From Aliihoeflea sp023389195 (GTDB lineage Bacteria > Pseudomonadota > Alphaproteobacteria > Rhizobiales > Rhizobiaceae): a stretch of DNA of 64,000 nucleotides. The notes under the pieces were generated by a model that ran no database searches, was not told where the DNA came from, and worked only from the letters and a program-made list of their open reading frames with translations. The stretch is taken from NCBI GenBank assembly GCA_023389195.1, contig JAEWET010000045.1:1-64000 (forward strand), given 5' to 3'. Below are positions 1 to 8,041 of this stretch, piece after piece. A program made the translations under genes and the position numbers. Within the stretch, counting starts at the first letter, position 1. Each line of letters begins with the position of its first letter.

Positions 1-1360
1 TGTCGATGACGAGCGCGTCGGGATGGGCGATCTGCACGCCGAGTGCCGCCGGAAGGCCATAGCCCATCGTGCCGAGGCCGCCTGAGGTCATCCAGCGGTT
101 CGGTTTCTCGAAACCGTAGTGCTGGGCCGCCCACATCTGATGCTGGCCGACTTCGGTGGTGATGTAGGTGTCGCGGTCCTTCGTCAGCTCGTAGAGCCGC
201 TGGATCGCATATTGCGGCATGATGATTTCGTCATTCGGCCGATAGGCGAGCGAATCGCGCGCGCGCCACTTTTCGATCTGCTCCCACCAGGGCGCGAGCC
301 GCGCCTTGTCGGTCCGCGCGGTCGCCCGCCACAGGCGCACCATATCCTCCATGACGCGCCCGACATCGCCGATGATCGGCACGTCGGCCGGCACGTTCTT
401 GTTGATCGACGACGGGTCGATGTCGATGTGAATCTTCTTGGAATTGGGCGAGAATGCGTTGAGCCGCCCGGTGATGCGGTCGTCGAAGCGCGCGCCGATG
501 CACAGCATGACGTCGCAATCGTGCATCGTCATGTTGGCCTCGTAGGTGCCGTGCATGCCCAGCATGCCGAGCCAGGCCGGCCCCGAGGCGGGATAGGCGC
601 CGAGGCCCATCAGCGTCGAGGTGATCGGGAAGCCGGTCAAGTCCACCAGCTCGCGCAGCAGGTGACTGGCTTCCGCGCCCGAATTGATGACGCCGCCGCC
701 CGAATAGATGACCGGGCGCTTTGCATTCGCCATCAGTTCGACGGCCGCCTTGATCGCCTCCATGTCGCCCTGGACTTTCGGATGGTAGCTCGTGCGCGGC
801 GCGGTCTGCGGCGGCGTGTAGATGCCCTTGGCGAACTGAACGTCCTTCGGGATATCAACGACGACCGGGCCGGGACGGCCGGTGGTCGCGACATGAAAGG
901 CCTCGTGCAGAATGGCAGCGAGCTCGTTGACGTCCTTCACCAGCCAGTTGTGCTTGGTGCAGGGCCGCGTGATGCCGACCGTGTCGCATTCCTGGAAAGC
1001 GTCGGAGCCGATCAGCGAGGTCGGCACCTGGCCGGTGATGCAAACGAGGGGGATCGAATCCATCAGCGCGTCCTGCAGCGGCGTCACCGCATTCGTCGCG
1101 CCGGGGCCGGAAGTGACCAGCATGACGCCCGCCTTGCCGGTCGAGCGGGCATAGCCCTCAGCCGCGTGGCCCGCGCCCTGCTCGTGTCGCACGAGAATGT
1201 GCTGGACGTCTTCCTGCTGGAAGAGCTCGTCATAGATCGGAAGGACCGCGCCGCCCGGATAGCCGAAAATATGCGCGACGCCGTTGTCGCGGAGGGCCTG
1301 GACGACCATCTCCGCTCCGGTCATTTCGCGTCGTCCGCTGTCATGTGTGGCGCTGTTCAT
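1..1360 (-). CDS. ilvI: Acetolactate synthase large subunit, 3' end cut by the window
   Basis: ThDP-dependent enzyme that condenses two pyruvates, or pyruvate with 2-ketobutyrate, in the first shared step of valine, leucine and isoleucine synthesis. Reading from the ATG at 1360, about 453 codons are visible; the C-terminus lies beyond base 1. The N-terminal domain has the family signatures GYPGGAVLPIYD, RHEQGAGHAAEGYAR (with the ThDP-activating Glu) and TSGPGATN. The central domain contains ARFDDRITG, and TTEVGQHQMWAAQ follows in the ThDP-binding half. A second in-frame start, MTGAEMVVQAL at 1324, is also possible, and neither start has a strong Shine-Dalgarno. The upstream leader peptide and terminator indicate attenuation by branched-chain amino acids. 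The regulatory subunit gene would be expected just outside the window. Confidence 0.96.
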   Translation of the reverse strand, partial: MNSATHDSGRREMTGAEMVVQALRDNGVAHIFGYPGGAVLPIYDELFQQEDVQHILVRHEQGAGHAAEGYARSTGKAGVMLVTSGPGATNAVTPLQDALMDSIPLVCITGQVPTSLIGSDAFQECDTVGITRPCTKHNWLVKDVNELAAILHEAFHVATTGRPGPVVVDIPKDVQFAKGIYTPPQTAPRTSYHPKVQGDMEAIKAAVELMANAKRPVIYSGGGVINSGAEASHLLRELVDLTGFPITSTLMGLGAYPASGPAWLGMLGMHGTYEANMTMHDCDVMLCIGARFDDRITGRLNAFSPNSKKIHIDIDPSSINKNVPADVPIIGDVGRVMEDMVRLWRATARTDKARLAPWWEQIEKWRARDSLAYRPNDEIIMPQYAIQRLYELTKDRDTYITTEVGQHQMWAAQHYGFEKPNRWMTSGGLGTMGYGLPAALGVQIAHPDALVID

Positions 1361-1411
1361 GGGGCTGGTCCGTCGTCTTTGTCTGTGGTCGGGGGCTTGG
1401 GTTCGGGAAAC

Positions 1412-1434
1412 AAAAAAGGCTCCCGTGGGGAGCC
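1412..1434 (-). terminator. Attenuator terminator ahead of ilvI
   Basis: A perfect 7-bp stem (GGCTCCC / GGGAGCC, plus-strand 1418-1424 and 1428-1434) with a 3-nt loop is followed on the minus strand by six T (plus-strand A run 1412-1417). It lies between the leader peptide stop and the ilvI start, which is where a transcription attenuator sits. The loop-side hexamer CGTGGG (1424-1429) is complementary to CCCACG (1482-1487) inside the leader coding region, giving a possible competing fold. Confidence 0.85.
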
Positions 1435-1468
1435 TGCGTGTTGCGCATGGGGTGCTTTCGCCCGGCGG

Positions 1469-1525
1469 TTACACCGCCTTGCCCACGCGCCTTCCTACTA
1501 CGAGAATGAGTGCCGTCTTCAACAT
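1469..1525 (-). CDS. Leader peptide of the ilvI attenuator (18 aa)
   Basis: Short ORF reading MLKTALILVVGRRVGKAV. Half of its residues are Leu, Ile or Val, with a run LILVV in the middle, as expected for a peptide whose translation senses charged branched-chain tRNAs. The last codons (GCG GTG TAA) sit inside a perfect 6-bp hairpin (GGCGGT-TAC-ACCGCC, plus strand 1464-1478) that could act as the pause hairpin, and a terminator follows 34 bases later. The best promoter places the transcript start within about 3 nt of the ATG, so the peptide is probably translated from a leaderless or almost leaderless mRNA. Composition and layout are read directly; regulation is inferred from the known attenuation mechanism. 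Confidence 0.82.
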   Translation of the reverse strand: MLKTALILVVGRRVGKAV

Positions 1526-1533
1526 GGGCGTGA

Positions 1534-1562
1534 GATTAGGCAGAGCACGTATCGACTGTCAA
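1534..1562 (-). promoter_or_regulatory. Sigma-70-type promoter for the ilv leader transcript
   Basis: On the minus strand a perfect TTGACA (plus 1557-1562) is separated by 17 nt from CTAATC (plus 1534-1539). The predicted start site falls near 1527, immediately before the leader peptide ATG at 1525. The perfect -35 box, optimal spacing and position all agree. Confidence 0.75.
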
Positions 1563-1686
1563 TGCCGCCGGCGACGCAATTTCCTTGCGCACCCTGCCGC
1601 GACTTAACCCGGCGTGAACCATCCGCCCGAACGCGACCTTAACTCCACCCGCTTAGCTTGGTTCGGTAATCGGGGATCTGTGCGCG

Positions 1687-3501
1687 ATGTATGTTGAGCG
1701 AACGGGACATGAGGGCGATGCCGTCAGCCAGGAACGGCGCGACACGCTTCAACCGGAATCGCGCGTCCTTGGCCGTGTCATCCAGTGCGACGGGGCGCGC
1801 GCGACCGTCGCGGCCGTAGCCGACGGCATGCAGACCGCCAGCGATGGATTGTGGGCCGTCGGCCGCATGATCTCGATTAATCTCGGCGCCGCCCGCACCG
1901 TCGGTCTCGTCTATGCGATCGAGACGCCGCATGCGGAGTGGAACGACAATGCCGACAACACGCTGATCGTGCGGATCGAGCTCGTCGGCGAAGTTCGCGA
2001 CATTGCCGGCAAGCCGCATTTCGACCGCGGCATCACACTTTATCCGCATGTCGGCGCCATCGCCCACCGCATCCGCTCGCGCGATCTCGAGGCTGTCTAC
2101 GATCTGGGCGGCCGGCAGGCGGTGTCGATCGGCAGCCTCAGCCAGGACCAGCAGATTCTCGCCCGCATTTCGATGGACACGACGCTCAGCCGGCATTTCG
2201 CGGTTCTCGGCACGACCGGCGTCGGCAAGTCGAGCGCGGTGGCGCTCCTGCTGCGCAAGGCGGTCGACGCCAATCCCGAACTGCGCGTGCTGATCCTCGA
2301 TCCGCACAACGAGTTCCACGCCGCCTTCCCCGACCGTTCGGTCCGCATCGACACCAATTCGCTCGACATGCCGTTCTGGCTGTTCCGGCTGGAGGAACTG
2401 ACCGAGGTGCTGTTTCGCGGCCGCGAGGCGGTTGCGGAGGAAGTCGACCTCCTGCGCGACCTCATCCCGGCCGCCAAGAGCCGCTATCATCGCCCCTCTT
2501 CGTCCGCGACGCTCCTGCGACGCGGCGCCGATACGATGTCGCTGACCGCCGATACACCGGTTCCCTACCGCATGGTCGATCTCATCAAGCTGATCGACGA
2601 GCGCATGGGCATGCTCGAATCCAAGATCGAGCGGCCGCATTGCCGCGCCTTGCGGGCACGCATCGAATCCGCCCTGGCCGATCCGCGCTACCGCTTCATG
2701 TTCGCCTCGCGGCTCATCGAGGACAATCTGCACGAGGCGATCGGAAAGATCTTCCGCGTGCCCCATCATGGGAAGACGATCACCTGTTTCGAACTGGCGG
2801 GCCTGCCCTCCGAAGTCGTCAATTCGGTCTGTTCGGTCCTGTCGCGCCTCGCCTTCGACCTCGCTGCCGGCTCGAAGGGCCGGCTGAAGCTTCTCGTCCT
2901 GTGCGAGGAAGCGCATCGCTACATGCCGGCCGACCCGCGCCTCGGCTTTGCCCCCACACGCCATGCACTCTCGCGCATCGCCAAGGAAGGCCGCAAATAT
3001 GGCTGCTATCTCGGCGTCGTGACCCAGCGCCCCGGCGAACTCGACCCCACGGTCCTGTCGCAGTGCTCCACCATCTTCGCCATGCGCCTCGCCAACGAGC
3101 GCGACCAGGAGATCATCCGCTCGGCGATCGCCGATTCGTCGGCCTCCACCCTCGCCTTCCTGTCCTCGATGGGCCAGCGCGAGGCGATCGCCTTCGGCGA
3201 AGGCGTCGCGACCACCATGCGGATGAAGTTCGAGACGCTGAAGCCAAGCGAACTGCCCGGCCGGCCGCAGGAAGTGGCCGATGCCGCCGCCCATCCAGGC
3301 GAAATCGACCTCCATGCGCTGATCCAGGGCCTGCGCGGCGAAGGTCCGGCCTTCGTTCCCGACGATTTCGGTCCGATGATCGGCGACGATCCGTTCGAGC
3401 GCCTTGCCGCCGCGCTCGATTCCCCGCCGCCGCGCGCATCGCTCGCCAGCCTGCGCCGCCACGGCGACGACGAGGCCCTGCGCCGGCTTTATGAAGACTG
3501 A
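1687..3501 (+). CDS. HerA-like (DUF87) ATP-binding protein
   Basis: 604-residue ATPase of the HerA/FtsK superfamily, a family of hexameric DNA translocases. Residues about 25-130 resemble the N-terminal HAS-barrel. The P-loop GTTGVGKSS is at 175-183, the Walker B segment LLVLCEEAHRY at about 402-412 (acidic pair 407-408), and the sensor-like VTQRPGEL at about 445-452. The C-terminal tail after residue 540 is rich in Asp and Pro and not recognisable. In archaea HerA works with the NurA nuclease in end resection, but no nuclease gene is adjacent here, so the bacterial role is unknown. It is divergent from the ilv attenuator with about 160 bp between start codons. ATG at 1687 is the first in-frame start and gives the whole barrel. 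Confidence 0.85.
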   Translation: MYVERTGHEGDAVSQERRDTLQPESRVLGRVIQCDGARATVAAVADGMQTASDGLWAVGRMISINLGAARTVGLVYAIETPHAEWNDNADNTLIVRIELVGEVRDIAGKPHFDRGITLYPHVGAIAHRIRSRDLEAVYDLGGRQAVSIGSLSQDQQILARISMDTTLSRHFAVLGTTGVGKSSAVALLLRKAVDANPELRVLILDPHNEFHAAFPDRSVRIDTNSLDMPFWLFRLEELTEVLFRGREAVAEEVDLLRDLIPAAKSRYHRPSSSATLLRRGADTMSLTADTPVPYRMVDLIKLIDERMGMLESKIERPHCRALRARIESALADPRYRFMFASRLIEDNLHEAIGKIFRVPHHGKTITCFELAGLPSEVVNSVCSVLSRLAFDLAAGSKGRLKLLVLCEEAHRYMPADPRLGFAPTRHALSRIAKEGRKYGCYLGVVTQRPGELDPTVLSQCSTIFAMRLANERDQEIIRSAIADSSASTLAFLSSMGQREAIAFGEGVATTMRMKFETLKPSELPGRPQEVADAAAHPGEIDLHALIQGLRGEGPAFVPDDFGPMIGDDPFERLAAALDSPPPRASLASLRRHGDDEALRRLYED

Positions 3502-3525
3502 TTAGGGGCGAGGAGAGTTTCTACC

Positions 3526-4305
3526 TTATGCGCAGACGCGGTTCCGGCCCAGCCCCTTGGCCTGATAGAGCCGCTGGTCGGCGCGTCGGTATAGCTCTTC
3601 CGCGTTTTCCTTGCCGTTCCAGACCGCCAGCCCGACGCTCGCGGTGACCTTCAACCGGATGTTGCCGTTGACGACGACGAGTGCGGACACTGCCTTGCGG
3701 ATGCGCTCGGCAAACGCGATCAGCCCCGCATCGTCCAGATTGGCCGCGACGATCGCAAACTCCTCGCCGCCCAGCCGCGCGACGACGTCATGGTAGCGGG
3801 TCAGTTCGCGCAAGGATGACGCCACTTCCTTCAGGACCTTGTCGCCGATGTCGTGGCCATGCGTGTCGTTGATCGCCTTGAAGTGATCGAGATCGATGAT
3901 CATCAGCCCGATCGGCCGGTCGATCCGGCCGAAGGCGTCGAGATATTCGCGCAGCGCTTCATCGAAGAACCGCCGGTTCTGCATGCCCGTCAGGCTGTCG
4001 GTCAGCGCCGCCTGTTCGAGCGTCACCGAACGCGCGCTCAGCGTTTCCGTCATGGCGCGCAGCTTGCCCTGCTCCTGCACCTGATGGCGGATCAGGGGAT
4101 AGATGAAGAAGGCGCCGAAGAAGATGGCGGTCGCGAGCAGCACCCCGATCGCAAAGAGCAGGCGCGCCAGATAGGCGATGTCTTCGCCGACCGGCTCGGC
4201 TGCCAGCGCCTGCAGCACGCCATAGGCGTGCAGCGTCGTCACGCCGGCGGCAAGGACGACCGCAATGAAGACAAAGAAAGCCGATTCGGCTTGGTGAAAC
4301 CGCAT
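3526..4305 (-). CDS. Membrane-bound GGDEF diguanylate cyclase
   Basis: 259 residues. Two hydrophobic segments (about 8-30 and 47-72) anchor the N-terminus, a short helical linker follows, and a complete GGDEF domain runs from about 100 to the end. The active-site motif is GGEEF at 179-183. An RxxD product-inhibition site (RYHD, 170-173) sits exactly five residues upstream, the standard I-site spacing. The conserved DSLTGMQNRR and DLDHFKAINDTHGHDIGD stretches are intact. It should therefore make cyclic di-GMP from two GTP and be feedback-inhibited. No periplasmic sensor domain is present, so the input is unknown. It stands alone between convergent herA-like and same-strand miaA genes. Confidence 0.92.
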   Translation of the reverse strand: MRFHQAESAFFVFIAVVLAAGVTTLHAYGVLQALAAEPVGEDIAYLARLLFAIGVLLATAIFFGAFFIYPLIRHQVQEQGKLRAMTETLSARSVTLEQAALTDSLTGMQNRRFFDEALREYLDAFGRIDRPIGLMIIDLDHFKAINDTHGHDIGDKVLKEVASSLRELTRYHDVVARLGGEEFAIVAANLDDAGLIAFAERIRKAVSALVVVNGNIRLKVTASVGLAVWNGKENAEELYRRADQRLYQAKGLGRNRVCA

Positions 4306-4387
4306 ACCGTTCCCGATACTGACGCCAAGGCCTCAGTTTCCGCCAGCGCTCCCTTATCGCAGGTTAACGCGCCTTAGTATTTTCGAG

Positions 4388-5275
4388 CTAGTCCACACGG
4401 GGATGCACCCGTTGCCACTCGGGGCCAAGCTGGTTGCGAAACCACGTGTCCTGCCGCTTTGCATATTGCCGCGTCGCGGCCTTGGCGCGCGTGATCGCCG
4501 CGTCCAGCGTCACCTTGCCGCGCAGATGCTCGGCAAGTTCCGGCACGCCGATCGCCTTCATGGCGGGCAGGGTCGGCGCGAGGTCGAGGGCGAGGATCGC
4601 ACGCACCTCGTCGAGCGCGCCGGCATCGACCATCGCGTCGAAGCGCCGGTCGATGTTGGCGCGCACGAATTCACGTTCGGGAGCAAGGACGATCAGCGAC
4701 GCCGACAGCGCATCGACGAGCGGCACCGACCGGTCACCCTGCCAGTCGAGGATCGAGCGGCCGGACGCCTCGACCACTTCCAGCGCACGCACGATGCGCT
4801 GCCCGTCATTCGGGCGAAGCCGCTCGGCCGCGCCTGCATCCCGCTCGCCGAGCTGGCGGTGCAGCGCCTCGGCGCCCTCCTCGATCAGCGCCTGCCGCCA
4901 TCTGCGGCGAAGCTCGGCGGGAATGTCGGGCATGTCCGAGAGCCCCTGCGTCAGCGCGCGGAAATAGAGCCCGGTGCCGCCGACGAAGACGAGCTTCCTT
5001 CCCGTCACATCCGGTGATTTGAGCAGCGCCTGGACGTCCGCCAGCCATTGCGCCACCGAATAGGCGACTGCGGGGCTGACATGGCCGAAAAGGCGATGCG
5101 GCACGCGTGCTTCGTCCTCCACGGTGGGCCGCGCGGTGATCACGCGCAGCACGTCATAGACCTGCATCGAATCGGCATTGACGACGATCCCGCCGGCCTC
5201 GCCGGCGATCTCCATCGCCCGCCGCGACTTGCCGCTCGCGGTCGGCCCCGCTATCAGGACCGCATTCTTCAGCAC
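4388..5275 (-). CDS. miaA: tRNA dimethylallyltransferase
   Basis: Transfers the dimethylallyl group to N6 of A37 in tRNAs that read codons beginning with U. The P-loop GPTASGKS is at residues 10-17 when the GTG at 5275 is used as start; the DSMQVY and GGTGLYFRAL motifs and the C-terminal RQYAKRQDTWFRNQ region are present. An ATG at 5332 would add 19 residues, but it overlaps the divergent serB start at 5303 and the extra residues are not family-like. The GTG is preceded by a purine-rich GGGGCAGGG. Length of 295 aa is typical. Only 27 bp separate it from serB, so the two share a divergent promoter region. Confidence 0.95.
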   Translation of the reverse strand: MLKNAVLIAGPTASGKSRRAMEIAGEAGGIVVNADSMQVYDVLRVITARPTVEDEARVPHRLFGHVSPAVAYSVAQWLADVQALLKSPDVTGRKLVFVGGTGLYFRALTQGLSDMPDIPAELRRRWRQALIEEGAEALHRQLGERDAGAAERLRPNDGQRIVRALEVVEASGRSILDWQGDRSVPLVDALSASLIVLAPEREFVRANIDRRFDAMVDAGALDEVRAILALDLAPTLPAMKAIGVPELAEHLRGKVTLDAAITRAKAATRQYAKRQDTWFRNQLGPEWQRVHPRVD

Positions 5276-5302
5276 GCCCTGCCCCGTTTCAGAAAGTCCG
5301 CC

Positions 5303-6193
5303 ATGTCGCTCATCGCCGTCCTGATCTCGCATCCGGCCGAAAAGGCCGTGACCATCGATCTAGCGAATAGGGCGGCAAGGGCCCTCGGTGCAAGCGCGAG
5401 CGTTACCTGGCTCGACGACGGCATCGCCTGCGAATTCGCGGTTCGTGCGGGGTTGGAGGCTCAGGAGGCGTTGGCGCTCCTGCGCGAAACGGTCGCCGGA
5501 ACCCCGGTCGATGTCGCGATCGTCGAGGCTGAAAACCGTCGCAAGCGCATCCTGATCGCCGACATGGATTCCACCATGATCGACCAGGAATGTATCGACG
5601 AGCTCGCCGACATGGTCGGCATCAAGGACTATGTTGCCGCCATCACGGCGCGAGCGATGAATGGCGAGATCGCCTTCGAGCCCGCCCTTCGCGAGCGGGT
5701 CGCCCTGCTGCGCGACCTCGACGCCGCCGTGATCGACCAGGTGATCGCCGAGCGCATCACCCTCGCCTCGGGCGGCAAGGCGCTGGTCGCGACAATGAAC
5801 GCCAATGGCGCGACGACCGCGCTCGTCTCGGGCGGCTTCGAAAGCTTCACGGAAAAGGTCGCGGCCAAGCTGGGCTTCGCCGAACACCGCGCCAACAAGC
5901 TGCTGGTGGAGAACGGCAGGCTGACCGGCAAAGTCGCCGAACCGATCCTCGGCAAGGAAGCGAAGGCCGCCTCGCTTCTCGATCTCGCGGCCCGCGCCGG
6001 CATCACGCCGCAGGACGTGATCGCGGTCGGCGACGGTGCGAACGATCTCGACATGATCCGCATCGCCGGCATGGGCGTCGCGCTTCATGCCAAGCCCGCC
6101 GTCGCTGCGGAAGCCGGCATCCGCATCGACCATGGCGACCTGACGGCCCTCCTCTATCTCCAGGGCTATCGCGGGTCGGACTTCGCCGCCTGA
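5303..6193 (+). CDS. serB: Phosphoserine phosphatase
   Basis: Last step of serine synthesis, hydrolysing L-phosphoserine. It is a 296-residue HAD-superfamily enzyme with an ACT-like N-terminal part (about 1-75). Catalytic motif I is DMDST at 87-91, motif II is LVSGGFESFT, and motif IV is GDGANDLDM at about 243-251. The start is the ATG at 5303 (MSLIAVLISHPA); an upstream open frame to 5048 is antisense to miaA and not family-like. It is transcribed away from miaA and ends in a shared terminator facing degP. Confidence 0.95.
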   Translation: MSLIAVLISHPAEKAVTIDLANRAARALGASASVTWLDDGIACEFAVRAGLEAQEALALLRETVAGTPVDVAIVEAENRRKRILIADMDSTMIDQECIDELADMVGIKDYVAAITARAMNGEIAFEPALRERVALLRDLDAAVIDQVIAERITLASGGKALVATMNANGATTALVSGGFESFTEKVAAKLGFAEHRANKLLVENGRLTGKVAEPILGKEAKAASLLDLAARAGITPQDVIAVGDGANDLDMIRIAGMGVALHAKPAVAAEAGIRIDHGDLTALLYLQGYRGSDFAA

Positions 6194-6200
6194 CGCAACG

Positions 6201-6223
6201 AAAAAGGGCGGCCGAAGCCGCCC
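6201..6223. terminator. Terminator between convergent serB and degP
   Basis: A perfect 7-bp stem GGGCGGC / GCCGCCC (6206-6212 and 6217-6223) closes a CGAA tetraloop and is flanked by five A on the plus strand (6201-6205). This gives a T5 tail for degP transcripts on the minus strand and may also stop serB. Confidence 0.8.
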
Positions 6224-6247
6224 CGATCGTTTCGTATTCGCCAGACC

Positions 6248-7798
6248 CTATTCCATCCGCAGCGTGACGAACCGCAGCTCGCCCGTCGGCGAGGCGAGCA
6301 TCAGGAGGGCGTTGCGCCGTCCCTGACCCTCAAGCGCGGCGATGCGCTCCTGAACGTCGGCAGGCGTGGCGACGGCTTCCTGAGCGATCTCCGTGATCAC
6401 CTCGCCGGCGACGATGTTGCGCTCGGCGGCTTGCGACCCCTCCGCGACCTCCATGACGACGACACCGGTGATGTCCTCGCCGATGCTGAAGGATGCGCGG
6501 GTTTCCTCGTCCAGTGCGGCAAGCGTCATGCCGAGGATTTCGGCCGTCTCGACGTCCGCATCCGGCGCCGCCTCGTCCTCGTCCATCTCGACGCCGGCCT
6601 CCGCCTGGCGCTCGCTGTCTTCCAGCCGCCCGAGCGTCACGCGCACGGTCTGCTCTTCGCCGCGGCGCACGATCAGCACGTCGACCTCCTTGCCGACCGG
6701 GCTCTCGGCGACGACGCGCGGCAGGTCGCGCATGGTGCGGACCGGCTTGCCGTCGAACGACAGGATCACGTCGCCAGGCAGGATCGAGCCGTCGTCGACC
6801 GGCCCGCCCTCGATCACGCCGGCCACGAGCGCGCCCGTCGCACGGTCCATGCCGAGGCTTTCGGCGATGTCGTCGGTGACCGGCTGGATGCGCACGCCGA
6901 GCCACCCGCGACGCGTCTCGCCGAATTCGCGCAACTGGTCGATGACGTTGACGGCAAGCTGGGAAGGAATGGCGAAACCGATGCCGATCGACCCGCCGGA
7001 GGGCGAGATGATGGCCGTATTGATACCGATGACCTTGCCGTACATGTCGAACAGCGGCCCGCCCGAATTGCCGCGATTGATCGCGGCGTCCGTCTGGATG
7101 AAATCGTCATAGCGCCCGGCATTGATGTCGCGGCCGCGCGCAGAGACGATGCCCAGCGTCACCGACCCGCCAAGCCCGAACGGATTGCCGATCGCCATCA
7201 CCCAGTCGCCGATCCGCGCTTCCTGCGAATCGCCGAATTCGACCGCCGTCAGTTCGCGCAGGGTCGGGTCGACCTTGAGCACGGCGAGATCGGTTTCGGG
7301 ATCGGCACCGATCAGTTCGGCCGGCAGCGTGCCGCCATCGGAGAAATTGACCTCGATCTCGTCGGCATCGGCGATGACGTGATTGTTGGTGATGACGATG
7401 CCTTCCTCGGCATCGATGACGAAGCCGGAACCCAGCGACTGCATTGGTCGTGCCGACGGTCCGCCCGGCTGCTGCTGGTTGAAGAACTCGTCGAAGAATT
7501 CCTGGAAGGGCGAGCCTTCGGGAAGCTGCGGCACGGGCACGTTGCGCTGCGCCGGATTGTTGCGCGCGGCGTTCTGCGACGTGGCGATGTTGACGACCGC
7601 GCCGAGAAGGCCGTCAGCCAGGTCGGCGACGGAGGCCGGTCCCTGCTGGCGAGGTTGCGCACTGCCGGGAGCGGGCTGGGCGTCGGTCTGGGCCTGCGCG
7701 AAAGCCTGCATGGCCGGCGCCGAAAGGCCCGTCAGTCCAAGCGCGGCGATCGAAAGGCCGACGGTCAGTTTCCGGCGGATCGAAATTCGGGTCTTCAT
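6248..7798 (-). CDS. degP: DegP/HtrA-family periplasmic serine protease (Do)
   Basis: 516-residue envelope protease and chaperone that removes misfolded periplasmic proteins. Residues 1-36 form a signal peptide ending near AFAQA. The trypsin-like domain has the triad His140 (TNNHV), Asp170 (ETDLAVLK) and Ser245 (RGNSGGPL). Two PDZ domains follow, at about 285-385 (GWLGVRIQPV) and about 420-510, with an acidic linker between them. A Q-linker-like FFNQQQPGG segment at about 105-113 is part of the LA loop. It lies just downstream of hflK-hflC, another membrane-quality-control pair, but a strong terminator separates them, so it is probably transcribed on its own. Confidence 0.95.
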   Translation of the reverse strand: MKTRISIRRKLTVGLSIAALGLTGLSAPAMQAFAQAQTDAQPAPGSAQPRQQGPASVADLADGLLGAVVNIATSQNAARNNPAQRNVPVPQLPEGSPFQEFFDEFFNQQQPGGPSARPMQSLGSGFVIDAEEGIVITNNHVIADADEIEVNFSDGGTLPAELIGADPETDLAVLKVDPTLRELTAVEFGDSQEARIGDWVMAIGNPFGLGGSVTLGIVSARGRDINAGRYDDFIQTDAAINRGNSGGPLFDMYGKVIGINTAIISPSGGSIGIGFAIPSQLAVNVIDQLREFGETRRGWLGVRIQPVTDDIAESLGMDRATGALVAGVIEGGPVDDGSILPGDVILSFDGKPVRTMRDLPRVVAESPVGKEVDVLIVRRGEEQTVRVTLGRLEDSERQAEAGVEMDEDEAAPDADVETAEILGMTLAALDEETRASFSIGEDITGVVVMEVAEGSQAAERNIVAGEVITEIAQEAVATPADVQERIAALEGQGRRNALLMLASPTGELRFVTLRME

Positions 7799-7984
7799 CA
7801 GGCACTTTCTCCCAAGGGGCGCGTTCTGCGGCGCATTGATCCGCTCGAATGCGGCGTGTTTGCGGCCCGGATCGACTTTGCAAAGCCTGCGGGCGACGTC
7901 GCGGACACAATCGCAACGGCGTGCGCGGGACGCAAGCCGCTCGCACGCCTGTCCGGCATTTGTGAAAGCATGGCGGCCAAAAGA

Positions 7985-8018
7985 AAAGCCCCCGGACCGT
8001 CGCGCGACCCGGGGGCTT
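7985..8018 (-). terminator. Terminator of the hflK-hflC operon
   Basis: A 10-bp perfect stem AAGCCCCCGG / CCGGGGGCTT (7986-7995 and 8009-8018) is followed on the minus strand by TTTTCTTTT. It lies 24 bp after the hflC stop. The remaining bases to degP (about 7799-7984) hold no gene and should contain the degP promoter. Confidence 0.85.
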
Positions 8019-8041
8019 GGTTCAGATGGACCGACGCTGCG

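Noticed and set aside
1687..3501. A defence island around the HerA-like gene
   Set aside because: No nuclease, SIR2, DUF4297, integrase or restriction gene is near; the flanks are biosynthetic and signalling genes.
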